Shown here piece by piece: positions 11,716-24,115 of a stretch of 64,000 nt of DNA. How positions within the stretch are numbered: the first letter of the stretch is position 1; each line of letters starts with the position of its first letter. The translations under genes and the position numbers were made by a program. Source of the DNA: Monomorium pharaonis (taxonomy: Eukaryota; Arthropoda; Insecta; Hymenoptera; Formicidae); the NCBI RefSeq assembly GCF_013373865.1, contig NC_050476.1:5254501-5318500 (forward strand), written 5' to 3'. The notes beneath the pieces were generated by a model. The model did not search any database and was not told the DNA's origin. It saw only the letters and a program-made list of their open reading frames with translations.

Positions 11716-13974
11716 CAGGAGCATATAGGATTTTTAATTACAATAGGAAAAAAAGGCTGTGAGATAAATAAGTGTGCAAATAATTATAATAATTAAAAGT
11801 ATCGTCAAAAGTATACAAAGAAAAATATTTTCCGGCCCATTTCAACGACTGAAAAAAAGGGGGAAATAACGATTGCCTAACGCGTCCCGTTTTCATCAAT
11901 TAAAATAAACACTAATCTAAACGCATACAATACAAACAAATTTACAAAACAAAATTATACAAAAAAACGTAAAAAAAAACCTACAAACTATACAAAATGG
12001 TATTGTCACCATTGTACAATGTTGTTTTTCATGAGCGGCGATTTGATCGACTTATAAATTTTCAAGTGATTCGCGCAAATTTCGCATTTTCCTATCGCGC
12101 CAAGTATGTGCAACGAATCGAACGTGTGGATGATGGAAAAATGTATTTTTTCCAGATCACATAGAAAGAAACGATAACGTCAACGGTAAATTACACTATA
12201 CAGTCGAGCATGTGAATCTTCATTCTTCGTGGAGATCACGCTTATCGTATCGAGCGAATCGCTATACCTGCGCCGTCGTCGTCGACGACACGGCAATGTA
12301 TCTGACGTGCCGCATCACGTACGACCTATCGAACCGTCGGCGGTTTCCCCGGGCTTCCCTTGGCACAATGACCTCCAGGTCGCCCGAACTACTCCCGCGT
12401 ACCGGCCCGTGAGCGACGATCAACGACGGTGCATTAATCATAATTCGCGAACCGAGACTTATGTAAATGTAAGTCAATTTGACGATTCCGTTTGAAACCA
12501 GCTGACTTCTGTTTGCGCAATCAATCCGACACGGCCTGTCGCCTTATCACCGACGTAATCAATTGTATTGCGGGGAAAATACGTCCCGTGCGCATATGAG
12601 GCAAAATTAACGACTTAACGTGTATTATGCATCGCGACAAATCCGACATTAACATTTGCATACGCAAACTCCGTACGTATTTAGTTGATTTGTTACACAT
12701 ACTTGAAACATTCTTCGAAAAATTGAATTTTATGCTTTATCGTCCGTCCGAATAAAATGCCAAAGTAAGAAAAAGCGAAACGCAACCGAGCGATGAATGA
12801 GTGTCTCGTGTAGTCGCAGTTGTGCAGAGATCGTTCTCGCGAATTCCGGCGCGTTTCGAGAAGAGGTCCTTTGAGCTCCACGATTATACGTTTCGCAAAG
12901 AAGGACAAGTGTTTTAAGACATAAGCGCTTGTTGAACCGTGCTGTACTTTATTCACGAGGATTTCTAACGCCTTCCTAGAGCTCTTAAGGTATTGTTGTA
13001 TAGTGGAAAAATTCGCCTCTTACCGAAAAGCGTATTTTCACGACAGAGACAATGGCAGCGGGAGTAAATCTCACAAAAGGGTTCGATAATAATACTCAAG
13101 CCTAGATAGCAGTTACTGATCTCTATATAATAAAATAATTTCAATTAAATAATTAATATAACCAAATATTTAGAAATGTTTAGTAACCATTTGGTAATTG
13201 ATTACCATTATTGTTTGGTTACTATTAATATAATTATTAATTATTCAATATTTTATCAATTAAGGTTATATTAATTAATTGAACTTCTGTCATTAAAGCT
13301 TAATTATTATTATCAATTTTTTTTTCAGCGCAGAACGAGCAAGCTAGAGAGCAATGCAACGCGACGTCGTCGTAGTTGAAGGTATGATTTCGAGGATGTA
13401 GATAACCAATTAATCGATCTTGTAGCTAGACATAAGGCGTGAAACCAGTTACAATATCGAATCTGTGAAAAGAGCCTTTCTTCGCTCACTCTTTTCTTCG
13501 ATTAATTTCGTTAATGATATCCGGTGTGGGGAGAACGTTTTCCGATCTGCAAAACGGACACGGAAAACAGATCTCTTTTCTTCTCGCCGTATTATAACCG
13601 ATTCGTGCCCCATCGGAAGCCAGAGTTGCGGGAACCGTAGAAACGCGACGCGTGTATCGTAACGGTGTATTCGAGATCGATGATGAGACACCCACCCTCT
13701 CGACCGCAAGTAACCCTCCTCGACGCTCTACGTCAAGGTGGCGCACCTCGGAACGTCGCCCGAAGCGGCAGGCAGCGAGACACAGCCGAGTTTCACGCTA
13801 GGTGACCGGGACCGAATTATTTTTGTTTTTACATTACGCGTCCCGTTTCGCGTTTGTGAGCGCGATGGTTTCGCGAACAAAACGAACATTAATTACAATA
13901 TCTAGTACGCGAGCAGCGAGCGAGCAAGCGAGCCCAAGGGAGGAGAAAAGGCGCGACTGACGTCACGTCTTGGC
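11716..13974 (-). other. Noncoding stretch; right part probably the Dyrk 3' UTR
   Basis: This lies immediately downstream of the Dyrk stop codon on the minus strand. A minus-strand AATAAA (plus-strand TTTATT, 12948-12953) lies about 1.0 kb past the stop and is the first good poly(A) signal that I noticed, so a 3' UTR of about 1 kb is a reasonable inference. The AT-rich block 13100-13320 contains several imperfect palindromes. A perfect TGACGTCA palindrome lies at 13958-13965, just after the stop codon. No protein-coding gene is supported. Confidence 0.35.
12948..12953 (-). promoter_or_regulatory. Candidate poly(A) signal for Dyrk
   Basis: AATAAA on the minus strand, about 1.0 kb downstream of the Dyrk stop codon. 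It is a candidate only; transcription may read further, since other TTTATT matches occur at lower coordinates (for example near 10777). Confidence 0.3.
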
Positions 13975-15759
13975 CTATCGTCTCAGCTCCTCGAGGATCT
14001 CCTGGATTCCGCCCGGTTGGAACGAGAGTATCAATCGGCTGGAGTTGCTCAAGGAGCCTCGAGAGCCGTAGCTGTCGTGCGATGCGCCATTATTATTGTG
14101 CTGCTGCTGTTGCTGCTGCATCTGGTGCGTCTGACGAGCGCGCTGCGACTTGCCGGTCGTTGGACCGTCGCAAACGGAATTGAGCGACTGGTGGCTGCTA
14201 CTCTGGTCTCTCGATCGATGAGTACCGTGCAGCTGGGACTCGGACAGGCAACCGTACGATCCGAGTGGGTACGGATCGCAGATCGTCACCGGCAACTCGC
14301 TAGGGCGCTCTCTCTGCTGCTGACGTTCGGTCTTGCTCGCAGAAATATCACCGCTTGTCGCATTGTTACCGCTCTGCAACTGATTGACGTTCGACTTGCT
14401 GGAGCTCCTGCTGCTGACGGAATTGAGTGACTGGTGGCTGCTGCTCTGGTCTTTCGACCGATGACTACCATGCAGCTGGGACTCGGACAGGCAACCGTAC
14501 AACCCGAGTGTATACGGATCGAAGCTCACCGGCATCTCGCTCGTGCGTTCTCTCTGCTGCTGACGTTCGGTCTTGCTCGCGGGAATGTCGCCGCTCGTCG
14601 CATTGCTACTGCTCTGCAACTGATTGGCGTTCGTCTTGCTGGAGCTCCTGCTGCTGACGGAATTGAGAGATTGGTGGCCGCTGCTCAGTCCTCCCGTCGT
14701 ACCCCAGGTGCTACCGTGCAGCTGGGTCGCGCCGTACGCCGAGGAGTAACCGGCGTAAGCGGACACCACGTCCTCCACCAAATTTCGATTTCCTCTCGTC
14801 TGCTGGCCCGTCGTCTTGCTCGCCGAGATATCGTCGTTGGTGTTATTGACGCCCTGCAGACTGTTAGTCTTGCTGCTACAGGAGCTCCTGCCGCCACCGC
14901 CGCCGCCACCAGCCCCGCTGATGGAGTTCAATGATTGATGGCCGCTGCTCAATCCACCGGTGGTGCCCCAAGTACCGCCGTGTAATTGGGACGCGTTGTA
15001 CGAGTAACCCGCGTAACTCGACACCATGTCCTCCACTAAACGATTTCCCCTCGTTGTCTGCTGGCCCGTCGTCTTGCTCGTCGCGATGTCGTCGCTAGTG
15101 TTATTGCTACTCTGCAGACTGTTAGTCTTGCTGGAACTCCTGCTGCCAGACGCGGACGTTCTCAGGGTGGAACCGGTAGTGGCCTGCACCGACGTAACCG
15201 CCGGTAGCGTGTCGTTCTTGTCGCCCGGCGGCCTTGGTAACCGGCGGCGCAACCACGGATGCCTCAGTGCTTTATTCGGCGTCATCCGGCACTCCGGTTC
15301 CCATACCAGGCAACGCCTGAGAAAGTCCAGGAACAGCACGTCGTCACAGCCCTTCAGGGCGCGCTCGAGATCGTGCGAGCCCGGCGGGCCGCGCAGCTTC
15401 CCTCGTCTCGAGAGACCCCCGCTTAGCACTGTCGTGCCGTCCGGCATCGCCGTCGCGGTGCAGTACTTCGGGTAGCCCTTCGAGCTGATGAACTGACGCG
15501 ACCGCTTCGAGTTCTGCAGTAGCCGCTGCGGCGGCATGCCCAGCATCTCGATGATGCACGCCAGCTGGTCCGCCTCGTCTTCGCCCGGCAGCAGCGGGAA
15601 ACCGGTGAACAGTTCCGCCAAGATGCAACCGAGGCTCCACATGTCGATCGGCATCCCGTATCTCGCGCCCAATATCACTTCCGGCGCGCGGTAGAAGCGG
15701 CTCTGGATGTAGGTGTATACCCGTTGATTCTCGTAGCAGCTGGAACCGAAATCTATCAC
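13975..15759 (-). CDS. Dyrk2: Class II DYRK kinase, second coding exon (kinase C-lobe and repetitive tail)
   Basis: This exon encodes residues 407-1000 of a predicted 1000-residue dual-specificity tyrosine-phosphorylation-regulated kinase. The acceptor reads TTACAG before GTGATAGATTTC, in phase 0 with exon 1. It opens with VIDFGSS (DFG Asp409), followed by the YTY activation loop (Tyr421 and Tyr423; the second is the autophosphorylated tyrosine of the family), SRFYRAPEVILG, and the C-lobe ending in HPWLRRRLPRPP at about 573-584. The sequence RRGKLRGPP and the conserved C-lobe are of DYRK2/3 type. The tail (585-1000) is Ser/Gln/Gly-rich and contains four diverged copies of an unit of about 80 residues, a polyglutamine tract at about 954-959 and ends PGGIQEILEELRR. 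Class II DYRKs are Ser/Thr kinases that phosphorylate many cytoplasmic and nuclear substrates. Whether this is the orthologue of fly Dyrk2 or Dyrk3 is unresolved. Confidence 0.95.
   Translation of the reverse strand: MIDFGSSCYENQRVYTYIQSRFYRAPEVILGARYGMPIDMWSLGCILAELFTGFPLLPGEDEADQLACIIEMLGMPPQRLLQNSKRSRQFISSKGYPKYCTATAMPDGTTVLSGGLSRRGKLRGPPGSHDLERALKGCDDVLFLDFLRRCLVWEPECRMTPNKALRHPWLRRRLPRPPGDKNDTLPAVTSVQATTGSTLRTSASGSRSSSKTNSLQSSNNTSDDIATSKTTGQQTTRGNRLVEDMVSSYAGYSYNASQLHGGTWGTTGGLSSGHQSLNSISGAGGGGGGGRSSCSSKTNSLQGVNNTNDDISASKTTGQQTRGNRNLVEDVVSAYAGYSSAYGATQLHGSTWGTTGGLSSGHQSLNSVSSRSSSKTNANQLQSSSNATSGDIPASKTERQQQRERTSEMPVSFDPYTLGLYGCLSESQLHGSHRSKDQSSSHQSLNSVSSRSSSKSNVNQLQSGNNATSGDISASKTERQQQRERPSELPVTICDPYPLGSYGCLSESQLHGTHRSRDQSSSHQSLNSVCDGPTTGKSQRARQTHQMQQQQQQHNNNGASHDSYGSRGSLSNSSRLILSFQPGGIQEILEELRR
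14173..15141 (-). repeat. Four-copy tandem repeat coding for the Dyrk tail
   Basis: Coding repeat inside the second Dyrk exon. Approximate copies in protein order are residues 613-687, 697-775, 776-855 and 856-935, each built as a Ser-rich SRSSSK start, an NNxxxxDI/SGDI segment, SKT, a QQ/RxR stretch, a Tyr-containing segment, QLHG, and a closing HQSLNSxS. Copies 1 and 2 share TWGTTGGLSSG; copies 3 and 4 share TERQQQRER, YGCLSESQLHG and DQSSS. This pairing suggests an early duplication followed by two later ones, or gene conversion between neighbours. DNA identity between copies 3 and 4 is visibly high. Confidence 0.9.
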
Positions 15760-16658
15760 CTGTAACACACGAAGAGATATCGTTAAGCCGCTGCAATGAA
15801 TCAAGGCAGTTTTTAAATGGCACCAGTAATTGCATAATTTAATTGTGTAACACGCTAAATGTTTCACGCTGAATAATTTAATAGATAAATTTCTGGGAGA
15901 ATGGTATGAAGAACCGCGAGCGATATTTAAATGGAAATTGTTTTTCGAAATAAAAAAAAAACTACTCATTTCGGAGAGGAAAAATCGGGAATATTTTTTA
16001 CAAAATATAAAATCTAGAATGTTTAGATTTATAGATTTATATATTAGAGGTGATATTATAGAAAAAACTTGCTGTCGCAACGATATATTCTACTCGTAAC
16101 TATGTACACGTCGAGACATATTCTTTTGTGGGAATCGATCAAGTTCATATAAAGCTCGAGGTTCGTTAATAATTTCTGCGACGCAAGTGACGGTAGAACG
16201 GCAGCAGCAGCCCGACGAAACGTCGCGAATGCACCCCGGATGATACACGCGCGTTAGAATATATCTGTTTGCAGTTCGTAAATGATGCACGTGGCCCACG
16301 TAAAATAAGGAGCGTGTATCATTTACGGCGCACCTGGCAGCGAACGTGTCGTAATGATGGCCCGATAATTTTACCTCACCGTTCGTCGAATGTAACACCG
16401 TTTCAATCACAACGTGCCTCGGTAACGACCGCGCGATCGTATGCAAAGGCAGTACGTCCAACGACACTTCATCAGGCTTCATCATCTTCTCGCCAGGTAA
16501 AATAATATTTCTTTTTCAGCGTTAATATTTTATTAATATATATATATATATATTTAAACAATGTGTGTATTTTTATTTCATAATTTTAATATTTCAATGC
16601 GCGAAAAATATCATTCTACTGTTAAGAAAAACGATTACTTGATTTTCTTTTTTTTTCT

Positions 16659-16755
16659 AGCAAGTAACGATTATTCTTAATATATCCCCTCTCCTTCGGA
16701 ATTGTCTTCAAATTTACTCGTCACAAATTTTAGAAAAACTTATTACATATCGAAA
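16659..16755. repeat. Dispersed repeat, copy 1 (near the 3' end of the Dyrk intron)
   Basis: The segment starting AAGTAACGATTATTCTTA and ending CACAAATTTTAGAAAAACTT is similar, in the same orientation, to 50778-50866 near the opposite end of the intron. It is AT-rich and noncoding. It is probably a remnant of an interspersed element; element borders could not be defined. Confidence 0.45.
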
Positions 16756-17624
16756 AAAGAATTTATACCATTTCGAAGAATATTATAAAATTATATTAGA
16801 AAAAGATCAAATTTTTATTTTAATTTCACATTTTTCAAGTATTAAATTACTAGGATTCAGAACATATTTGAAATCTGATCCTTATGATAAAGTTATAGAT
16901 TTTCAGATATGTAAACTTAATTGAAATATTTGAAATAACTAATATTTACTTAATTCAAGTAATTTACGGTATGTAATTTTCTGTATATACAAAGAAGTTT
17001 GTTTCAAGTGAATGAGGAGTGTATTATTAAGAAATAATTTTCTACAAAAAGAATTGTTAATTAAAAGAAGAAAATTGTGTAATCGCTTTTCTTAGAATTG
17101 CATTTTTATGCGTATACATATCATTATCATTATCAAAAATCATTAATTTAATAAAATTTCGAAAAAATGTCAGAGAGTTTCTTACGACAAATGCAACAGT
17201 GTCTATTTCTCTACCTAAATTGTGACACAAAACGATAATTAATTTTCGCACCCTAATTTATGATTTGCTCGGTATATTTCATCTTCCATTTACAACTTCC
17301 TCGAAGTCAGTATTATTATTATGTTTCTTGATACTTTTGATGACTGATGAAAGATGGGACAGATTGCACTAGCGAGAGTTGTGCAACTCGATAATCCGTG
17401 CATCTTCTGGCCTACTTTAATATTTCGGGTAACATCGTCCCAATCGCGTGTGTAGCGAACAGAAACAGCATATTGGAGATTGTCCAGGAATCATCTCGGC
17501 TCGCTTTAGATTTGGCTGTTCGACCGCGGTGATTTTAATGAGTTATAATTCTCGAGGATCAATATCCCGCGATGCGCGACCTCCAACATGATATCTGTCT
17601 AAAAATAACGCGTGTCTTCGCAGA

Positions 17625-17820
17625 TCAAGGAACCGCGGCATGACCAAAGCATCGATACGAACACGTTTATTAACGATATCGACGGCTTCGTGCGGAAAAA
17701 AGCTCCCCGGGAATTTAAATCGAATAGAAAGTTTTCTCTTCTGTCTTTTGCTTCATTTGTAATAATATTGGCAATAATATTCGGAATCATGTTTCTTCAG
17801 AATTCCCAGCAAAGAAAAGG
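17625..17820 (+). other. Unassigned ORF with a predicted membrane segment, possible exon
   Basis: The open frame runs on the plus strand from about 17612 to 17950. A good splice acceptor (CTTCGCAG) at 17617-17624 precedes a stretch with coding-like composition that reads about 45 polar residues (start IKEPRHDQSIDTN, then FINDIDGFVRKKAPREF), a hydrophobic segment SLLSFASFVIILAIIFGIMF of about 20 residues, then polar residues. This pattern fits a cytoplasmic tail plus one transmembrane helix. After about 17830 the frame becomes low-complexity and AT-rich and I see no good donor. It may be an isolated exon of an antisense nested gene, a decayed gene, or chance. I do not recognise the family. Confidence 0.25.
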
Positions 17821-20800
17821 GATAAATTTTTTTTTTCTATATTTATATAGTGCTTACATATATAGATCGTCTTTTGGATTTTCTGCAATTTTTTTCGTAA
17901 CTATAGGCGGAGAGACTCGTTGCAATAATAATGCGATCTATAGTACGTAACAACAGCTGATTACATAATCGCCGTCGATAATATCTTAGATATGTCGGTA
18001 TGTAATTATTCCCTCTCTTCGAAATTAAACTTTCTGGCTTAAGGTAAAACGGGAAGAAGCCGATTGAAAGAAAGCAGGAAAAAATTATCTGGGACATCCC
18101 GGTACATCCTACTTTCGTGGTTATTGCGCGAAATGATGAGCAGGAGAAAATAATCTGCAATTAATCAAGAGCCACATAACCATGAAAGCATAATTTGGTG
18201 TGCGCACCGTGGTATTTTCTGTATCGATAGAAAGTCCGCTTTCCAACGCGCTTTGGAGTGATATCCGCCATGTTCGACCTGTGTACCGTGCTACGGGAAA
18301 AGATAATGCAGGAAAGTATCCCTCTCTAACAGAACCAATCGCCACAATTCACGATAATACCAGCAGAAAAATCCCAACAATAAACTCGTGACATGTTGGA
18401 TTAGGTTTCAATTCTTCGAGTGAATCAGCACTGTTGGCACAAGTTCGACCGGGGGAGGGTTCGGTGAAAAATGGCTCTGCTTAGCCCGAACTTCGACGTT
18501 TCACTTGACCCCGCGGCAGACACGTAAGCAGTTTCCATGTGCGTCATCATGACAAAACATTCAGGTTAATCGATCTCGCGGGGCGACCGACCGGCTGGCC
18601 GGAAGTTTTCGTAGGGTGCACTTTTGACGGAAGTGTCCGTCATGCAGATACCCCAAATCAGTTTTTTTCTCTGTGACGTCAACGGCCCATTTTTAGAATT
18701 CCGATGATAGCTAATGGAAGCTTTCGACTTTACCGCAAAGAGTCCAAAGATTCAAAGAGAGTTTTAACTTTGACACATAAAAAGCCGGAGTTGGAGGATC
18801 GACGTTTTCTATTATATGAATCTTTTTAATATCTGACACATGTACGTGTAAAGTATTTCAAAGAAAGCGAGAGAGAAAGAGACAAAGAGAAAATTGACAA
18901 AAATTTAATTTGCAAATTCAATACATATGTCATTGTTTTTCAGCAACTTTGCAATTTAATGGCGTTTTCAAAAATATCTTCTGTTGGAAACTTTTTTGTC
19001 TCGTTGCATGTTTATCATGCATGCCATTACGTGGAATAATATATTCACCCTTGCATACATACAACTGTAGTAATGCGAAACTTTCGTGGGGAACGAGACT
19101 TCACTCTGAATTTGCAAATGGTCACGAATATTTATTGAGAATTAACTCTACGAAGTGAACAATCCATTTTTGGAATTTCGATTTAACTCTGCTATTCTGT
19201 AAGCTGTTTTTAATGTATTTTATTTTATTTTCCAAAATGTATTTTATTCTCTTATTAATATTTTATTTAAAAATTCGTTTTCCTCTGGTGTTTAAATAAC
19301 TTTTTATTTGTTAATGTCATCTCTTTTCTGTAAAAATTTTTTATTTTTCACTTTTTAGAGCTCTTTTCTCTAATTCACTCATTTTCTACAATTTTCTTAT
19401 TTTTGTCAAAAAAAGGAAGATAATACTTGTATTCCAAATTGTTACATCAAAATCGCATTTAAAAATAATATTACTAAATTTCAGTGATATAGAAAGCATT
19501 CAAATGGTAAAACTTTGTTTTTTGAGTTAAATCATACAGCTGAGTGACACAATCGTATAAATCGTATAAAATTCTATCAGAGACAGCACAGCTAATCTAT
19601 AAAGTTCTGATTTTCTCTCTCAAGCAGTTTTTAAAAATTACGTGACGTCTTTTTAAACCACGAAATTTTACACTCAATGATTGTATTTTACGTGAAATAT
19701 TATCGAGTGTAATTATCATCTAGAGTCTAGATAATCCATTATCGTCGTAATCATTTTTGAATACGATGCCCTCGATCTTATTCCCTGCTTTCTTCGCATC
19801 CCCGTAATCCCCAGAGAAATTGTATTAGTCTTTCTCACGGAACGATCGATCCGCGTTTTATTTGCGAACCTCGCAAAGAGAAGACGTCAGCTTTTTCAAT
19901 AATTTTCTCTTTGCAGCAAATAGGTCGAGATCAATAGGCGCTACTACGGAGGCAGGAAATGAAAAGGGCAACTGTATAGGCACCTCGAGCGTTTTAATTT
20001 ACGATCTCCGTGGTTGCGGCGGTTTCTTTTTCTTCTCACGTAACCGCAGAGGAGGAAGCGCTTCACCTTTGCGAGAGGGACGCGGCTCGCAGAGGCCGTC
20101 CGGCGTCGAGGCGCTTTATCGTGCCCCGTGAAATGAGATATGAGGGAGAGAATGTTTATTCGCGGTTTGTCCCCCTCCCCCATCCCCACCCCCATCGTTC
20201 CGCGCCGCGCGATAAAAGGAGGAGGCTCATTCCCCCTAATTGGAACGCGCGCCAGTTTCACTTCCCGAGGTAACAGGTGGTGCCTATACATGCCACTTAC
20301 TCGCGCAGTGTTCTATTCGCGCAGGCTCGGGGAAAAATCTTCTGCCGCGTCATTTTCCCCTCCTCCCCCCCGACACGTAACTCTTTAAAATCTCGTCTGA
20401 AAAAGTGAAAATTGAGCGTGTGAGACATTCGAATGAATCGTCCAGCAAGAGTTCTTACATGACTGAACAAGAGTTCATAACAGTCCTATTAAGTTCTGTA
20501 TTTCTGAACTTTGATTCTTAACAGAGTGGCAATTCAAACATCGCATAAGTTTAATTTTTTCTTAAGTGACGTTTTCACTCCACGAAATTTAGAGGCTACG
20601 TGTCTTTGGTCAAGCGAAATTTTTTCGTGCAAGACTATTAGCAAGATAGATATATCAACAGTAAAACTGGCGTCATTATCGAGTAGGCGACAAGCTACTT
20701 TCTTCAGGATCGTACGAAGAATACGTGACCAAATGATATTTGCATACAACAAACAATAGATATGACGCAACTAAATAACGAGCGGTTTAGCATTAAACTA

Positions 20801-22492
20801 TCGTACAAGATGATAATTAATTTGATATCATCTCGTCAGGATTATTCGATAATCATCTCAGGAAATACAGCGCGTGGGAATAATCTAGTTAAATGCCGTA
20901 TGCCGTGTGCGGTGTATATTATACAATTTTTCTACCTTGTACACACGAGAAAGAGACAGAGAGAGAAGGATTCTTTCATTACCGGCGAATCATCGAGGCG
21001 TAACAATTAATACGGCGAATAGAAGAAAAGCCGAGTAAATTATAAAATCCGATGCGGGAAATTAATTATCGTTTCTCATGTTGCGCGGTCGCAACGCAGC
21101 AAAGAACGGACAATATCTATCACAACAAATATTCTTTGAAAAGCCTCGTTATCGCTTACCAAAGGCGGTGCGTAATTTTGCATTTCCTTTCCATCGCATC
21201 GTCGGGTTTGGGGGCTTCAAGAGCTTGATCGCGAGATACTTTCCTTGCGAGAGGAAAAAGAAAAAAAAAATCATCGGATCGATCGAAGAGCCCGTGAGGG
21301 TTTAACGGTGCGGTTGAGGTGGCCGCGAACGGTGAAAATGCACATGAGGCTGGCGCACATATGCATGTGCGAATCCGCGCGTCGATAGATCCCCCCCCCC
21401 CGTATACAAAAGCCTTCAATCAAAGCACGTTGCGCCTTTGACATATCCGTAATCATCGGCGTCGTGCCCACGCTGCCGGGAGCAACGCGTTGTTCACGCG
21501 TCGATTTGTTTTATCGATTGCGCGCCCAGTCGCCGTCGTCCGTCGGTGCTGCGAATCCCCCGGGGCCTTTGTCAAACCGCATCCCAATTCGCATTCTTAT
21601 CCCACCCCCTCGCCGTCGCGACCGAGGGTAATTACCGCTAATTGGGGACACACGCGGTGGTACCGCTACGTCGCTTTGATTCCTAATTAATGTAAGTAAC
21701 AGAAGTGGCGCGAACGGATTCGCGTGCCTTCGCCGTATTCATGTCCTTTTGCGGGTACCTTTTGCGGAATGCACTTCCAGTGCCGCGATGATGGAAATTC
21801 TTAGAAAGTTTGACCGGGAGGATAGTACTCCGATCGATTATACGTTGGAATAGGACGTTGTAGAAGTTATTCAAGACCCAGACTGTATTGTAAGGTCATC
21901 GAGTACCCGCCAGAAGTTGAGCTACGAGTTTATAAGTCGCTCAACTTTTACGACATATCAATGGAAATCACGTGAATCGAACGTAATTATTCTATAGCAC
22001 CCGTTTGACTCACGGCGTGACTAATGAAAAGCGCGGTAAAGCGGTTAAAGTGCAGCGGAGCCATTAAGAATAAAGTAAAGTGAAATGGGGCTTCACTTTT
22101 TGCTAATCGTTTTTAGGTCTTCAGAAGATTGAAAACGTGCTTTTATATACGGGCCGTAATAGTTCCTCTTGTAATTAATTAATTAATCTTCTTGAAACGA
22201 AAAAGTAATAGGTATAATAAGTAAACGTATCTAATAATTAATAAGTATGATAAAATTAATTAGTTCTTCTTGAAATAATTTACACGATATATAATATAGC
22301 AATCTCTATATATCTCTATCCATCTATCTATCTATCTCTCGTTCTCTCTGTCTCGTTCGCTCGCATATAATGTGAACCACGGACACTCAAAAATAGATCT
22401 CCTAGCGTGTCCCACTTTCGAAATATTGGAAAGCGTACGTTGACTATGAAGACACATTTTTTTCGCTCAATTTCAGGCGGAAAGTTGCGTTA

Positions 22493-22508
22493 CCCCCCCC
22501 CCCCCCCC
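22493..22508. repeat. Poly-C homopolymer (16 bases)
   Basis: An uninterrupted run of 16 C. It is the longest of many C/G runs of 10 or more bases in the window (for example near 5788, 11077, 21393, 25182, 32315, 34886 and 38687). Confidence 0.95.
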
Positions 22509-23707
22509 ATGCGTCATGCGGCGCGACACGTTGATACGTATTTATTATCGTCATAAGATATTAACGCGCATTAACCGCGCGAGAAAGTAAACATCGTCGG
22601 CGAAAGATCCCCCATCGCGCCTCCTGCAATCACCGTAAAAGCTGTGCGCAGTCGTACAGACCGCGATGAGACCGAGTTTGCCGTCTTTATCTCCGTTGCA
22701 TTCGCGATTAAACGGGCTTCTTTACCTCGCGACAATTCTATTATTACATCCGCACGATGAATATTTAGACGTTAGAACCGCCCCTCTCCTTTCCTCACAC
22801 AAGTCGCGGAATTATTTCAAATATTCAACACGAGTCGTGTCCACTTAACTAATGAAAAGCAGCTTTGAATCTTGATCGCGACGTTGCAACGAGGTTTCTA
22901 GTCCTCCGTCGCGTATAATCGCGCTAATGTGTAACGCGTTCCATAATTTATAATATTATGAGACTTAGCATCGAAACGAAACTTTTTGTTCGGAAAGCCC
23001 GCGTAGAAAAGAGAACCTAATTAAAAACTTCATTCCGCGAGGCGAGAGGGCAACAGGCTCTCGGCTCGTCGGTTCGTTTATAAAGCCGACGTTATTGTCG
23101 TGCTAAAGCCTCCCCGATTAAACATTTGCTGCCGTTATGATCAATGTACTCGCGGCATATTAAATCTTGGTTATCTTGGCGCGAGAACCGCCACCGCGCC
23201 GCGCCGTCAGCGTGCGACAATATTGTGACAGGCCGATCGTGACAGTTTTTTCCAAGCGCTACCGGAGCGCCAACGGAGAAATATCAGACGGCTGCGTTAC
23301 GTCATTATTTTCTTCCGAATGACCTGGATTCTTGTTTGTGCCCCATCGATCGCGCGAATCAATATCTCGGAAAAATTTCACGCGTCGGATCCGCCACCGA
23401 CGCGCGACGCGGTACACAAGAGGGAAAGAGAAAGAGAGAGACAGAGAGAGGGGGTAGTTCATTATAATAAGACCGATAAAAATCTCGGCTCCACGCGGGC
23501 GATAATGCGGGGGGACGGGAACGCGGGGGTACTCACACGGGATATTCGACCGTCGTTTAATGAGCCGGGCACTTGTTATCTTAAGCACGCCGAGAGAGAA
23601 CGATGATACACTTGACCTACGCCTACGACAAAACGGGGATAACTCGGTAAAGCTATATAAGAAAATTTTTTGCTTATTTATACAGCCGGAAAGTAATTGT
23701 TCAAATA

Positions 23708-23911
23708 TGTGCACAGAAAGAGACCTTTTTTTCAGATTTAATAAACAGTTCTGTTCGACTATTCCAAAGCATATAATTCTTTGGTTTTAATACATTTTAA
23801 ACAGATTTCTTTAGAGATTGAATAAAATTTATTAGAAAGAAAAAAATATTTGGGATAGTCGAACAAAATGGTTTATTAAATTTAAAGAAATTTCTCTCTC
23901 TGTGTGCGCAC
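23708..23911. mobile_element. MITE-like inverted repeat, about 204 bases
   Basis: The left arm (TGTGCACAGAAAGAG, then TTTAATAAACAG, then TTCGACTATTCCAAA) and the right arm (TTTGGGATAGTCGAAC, then TGGTTTATTAAAT, then CTCTCTCTGTGTGCGCA) are imperfect reverse complements over about 60 bases. TA dinucleotides flank both ends (23706-23707 and 23912-23913). No coding frame. The structure fits a non-autonomous TA-inserting element. Confidence 0.6.
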
Positions 23912-24035
23912 TAAATACCGTAGAGAGTGTAAATTGAGCTTGCACAATTATTCGAGTGATTTGTTGTAAGAGTTAAAATTCACTCCTGTAGGATTGAATA
24001 AGACTATTATAGAAGTGATTATTTTACTCTTATTG

Positions 24036-24115
24036 CACTGTAAAAAATCAATTACACGAATAGTATGTACAAAAATTACACAATTGTGATAAAAATATAT
24101 AAAATTGAAAAATTG
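24036..24115. mobile_element. Truncated end of the ACTGTAAAAA MITE family
   Basis: CACTGTAAAAAATCAATTAC followed by AAAAATTACACAATTGTGAT and ATATATAAAATTG resembles the left 80 bases of the element at 8662-8887. No matching right end was identified nearby. It directly adjoins the mariner transposase remnant, so it may be the terminus of the original mariner copy. Confidence 0.5.

Noticed and set aside
14017..14934. Plus-strand open frames of 137 and 166 codons antisense to the Dyrk tail
   Set aside because: They are shadows of the repeat-coding exon; their internal repetition simply mirrors the DNA repeat.
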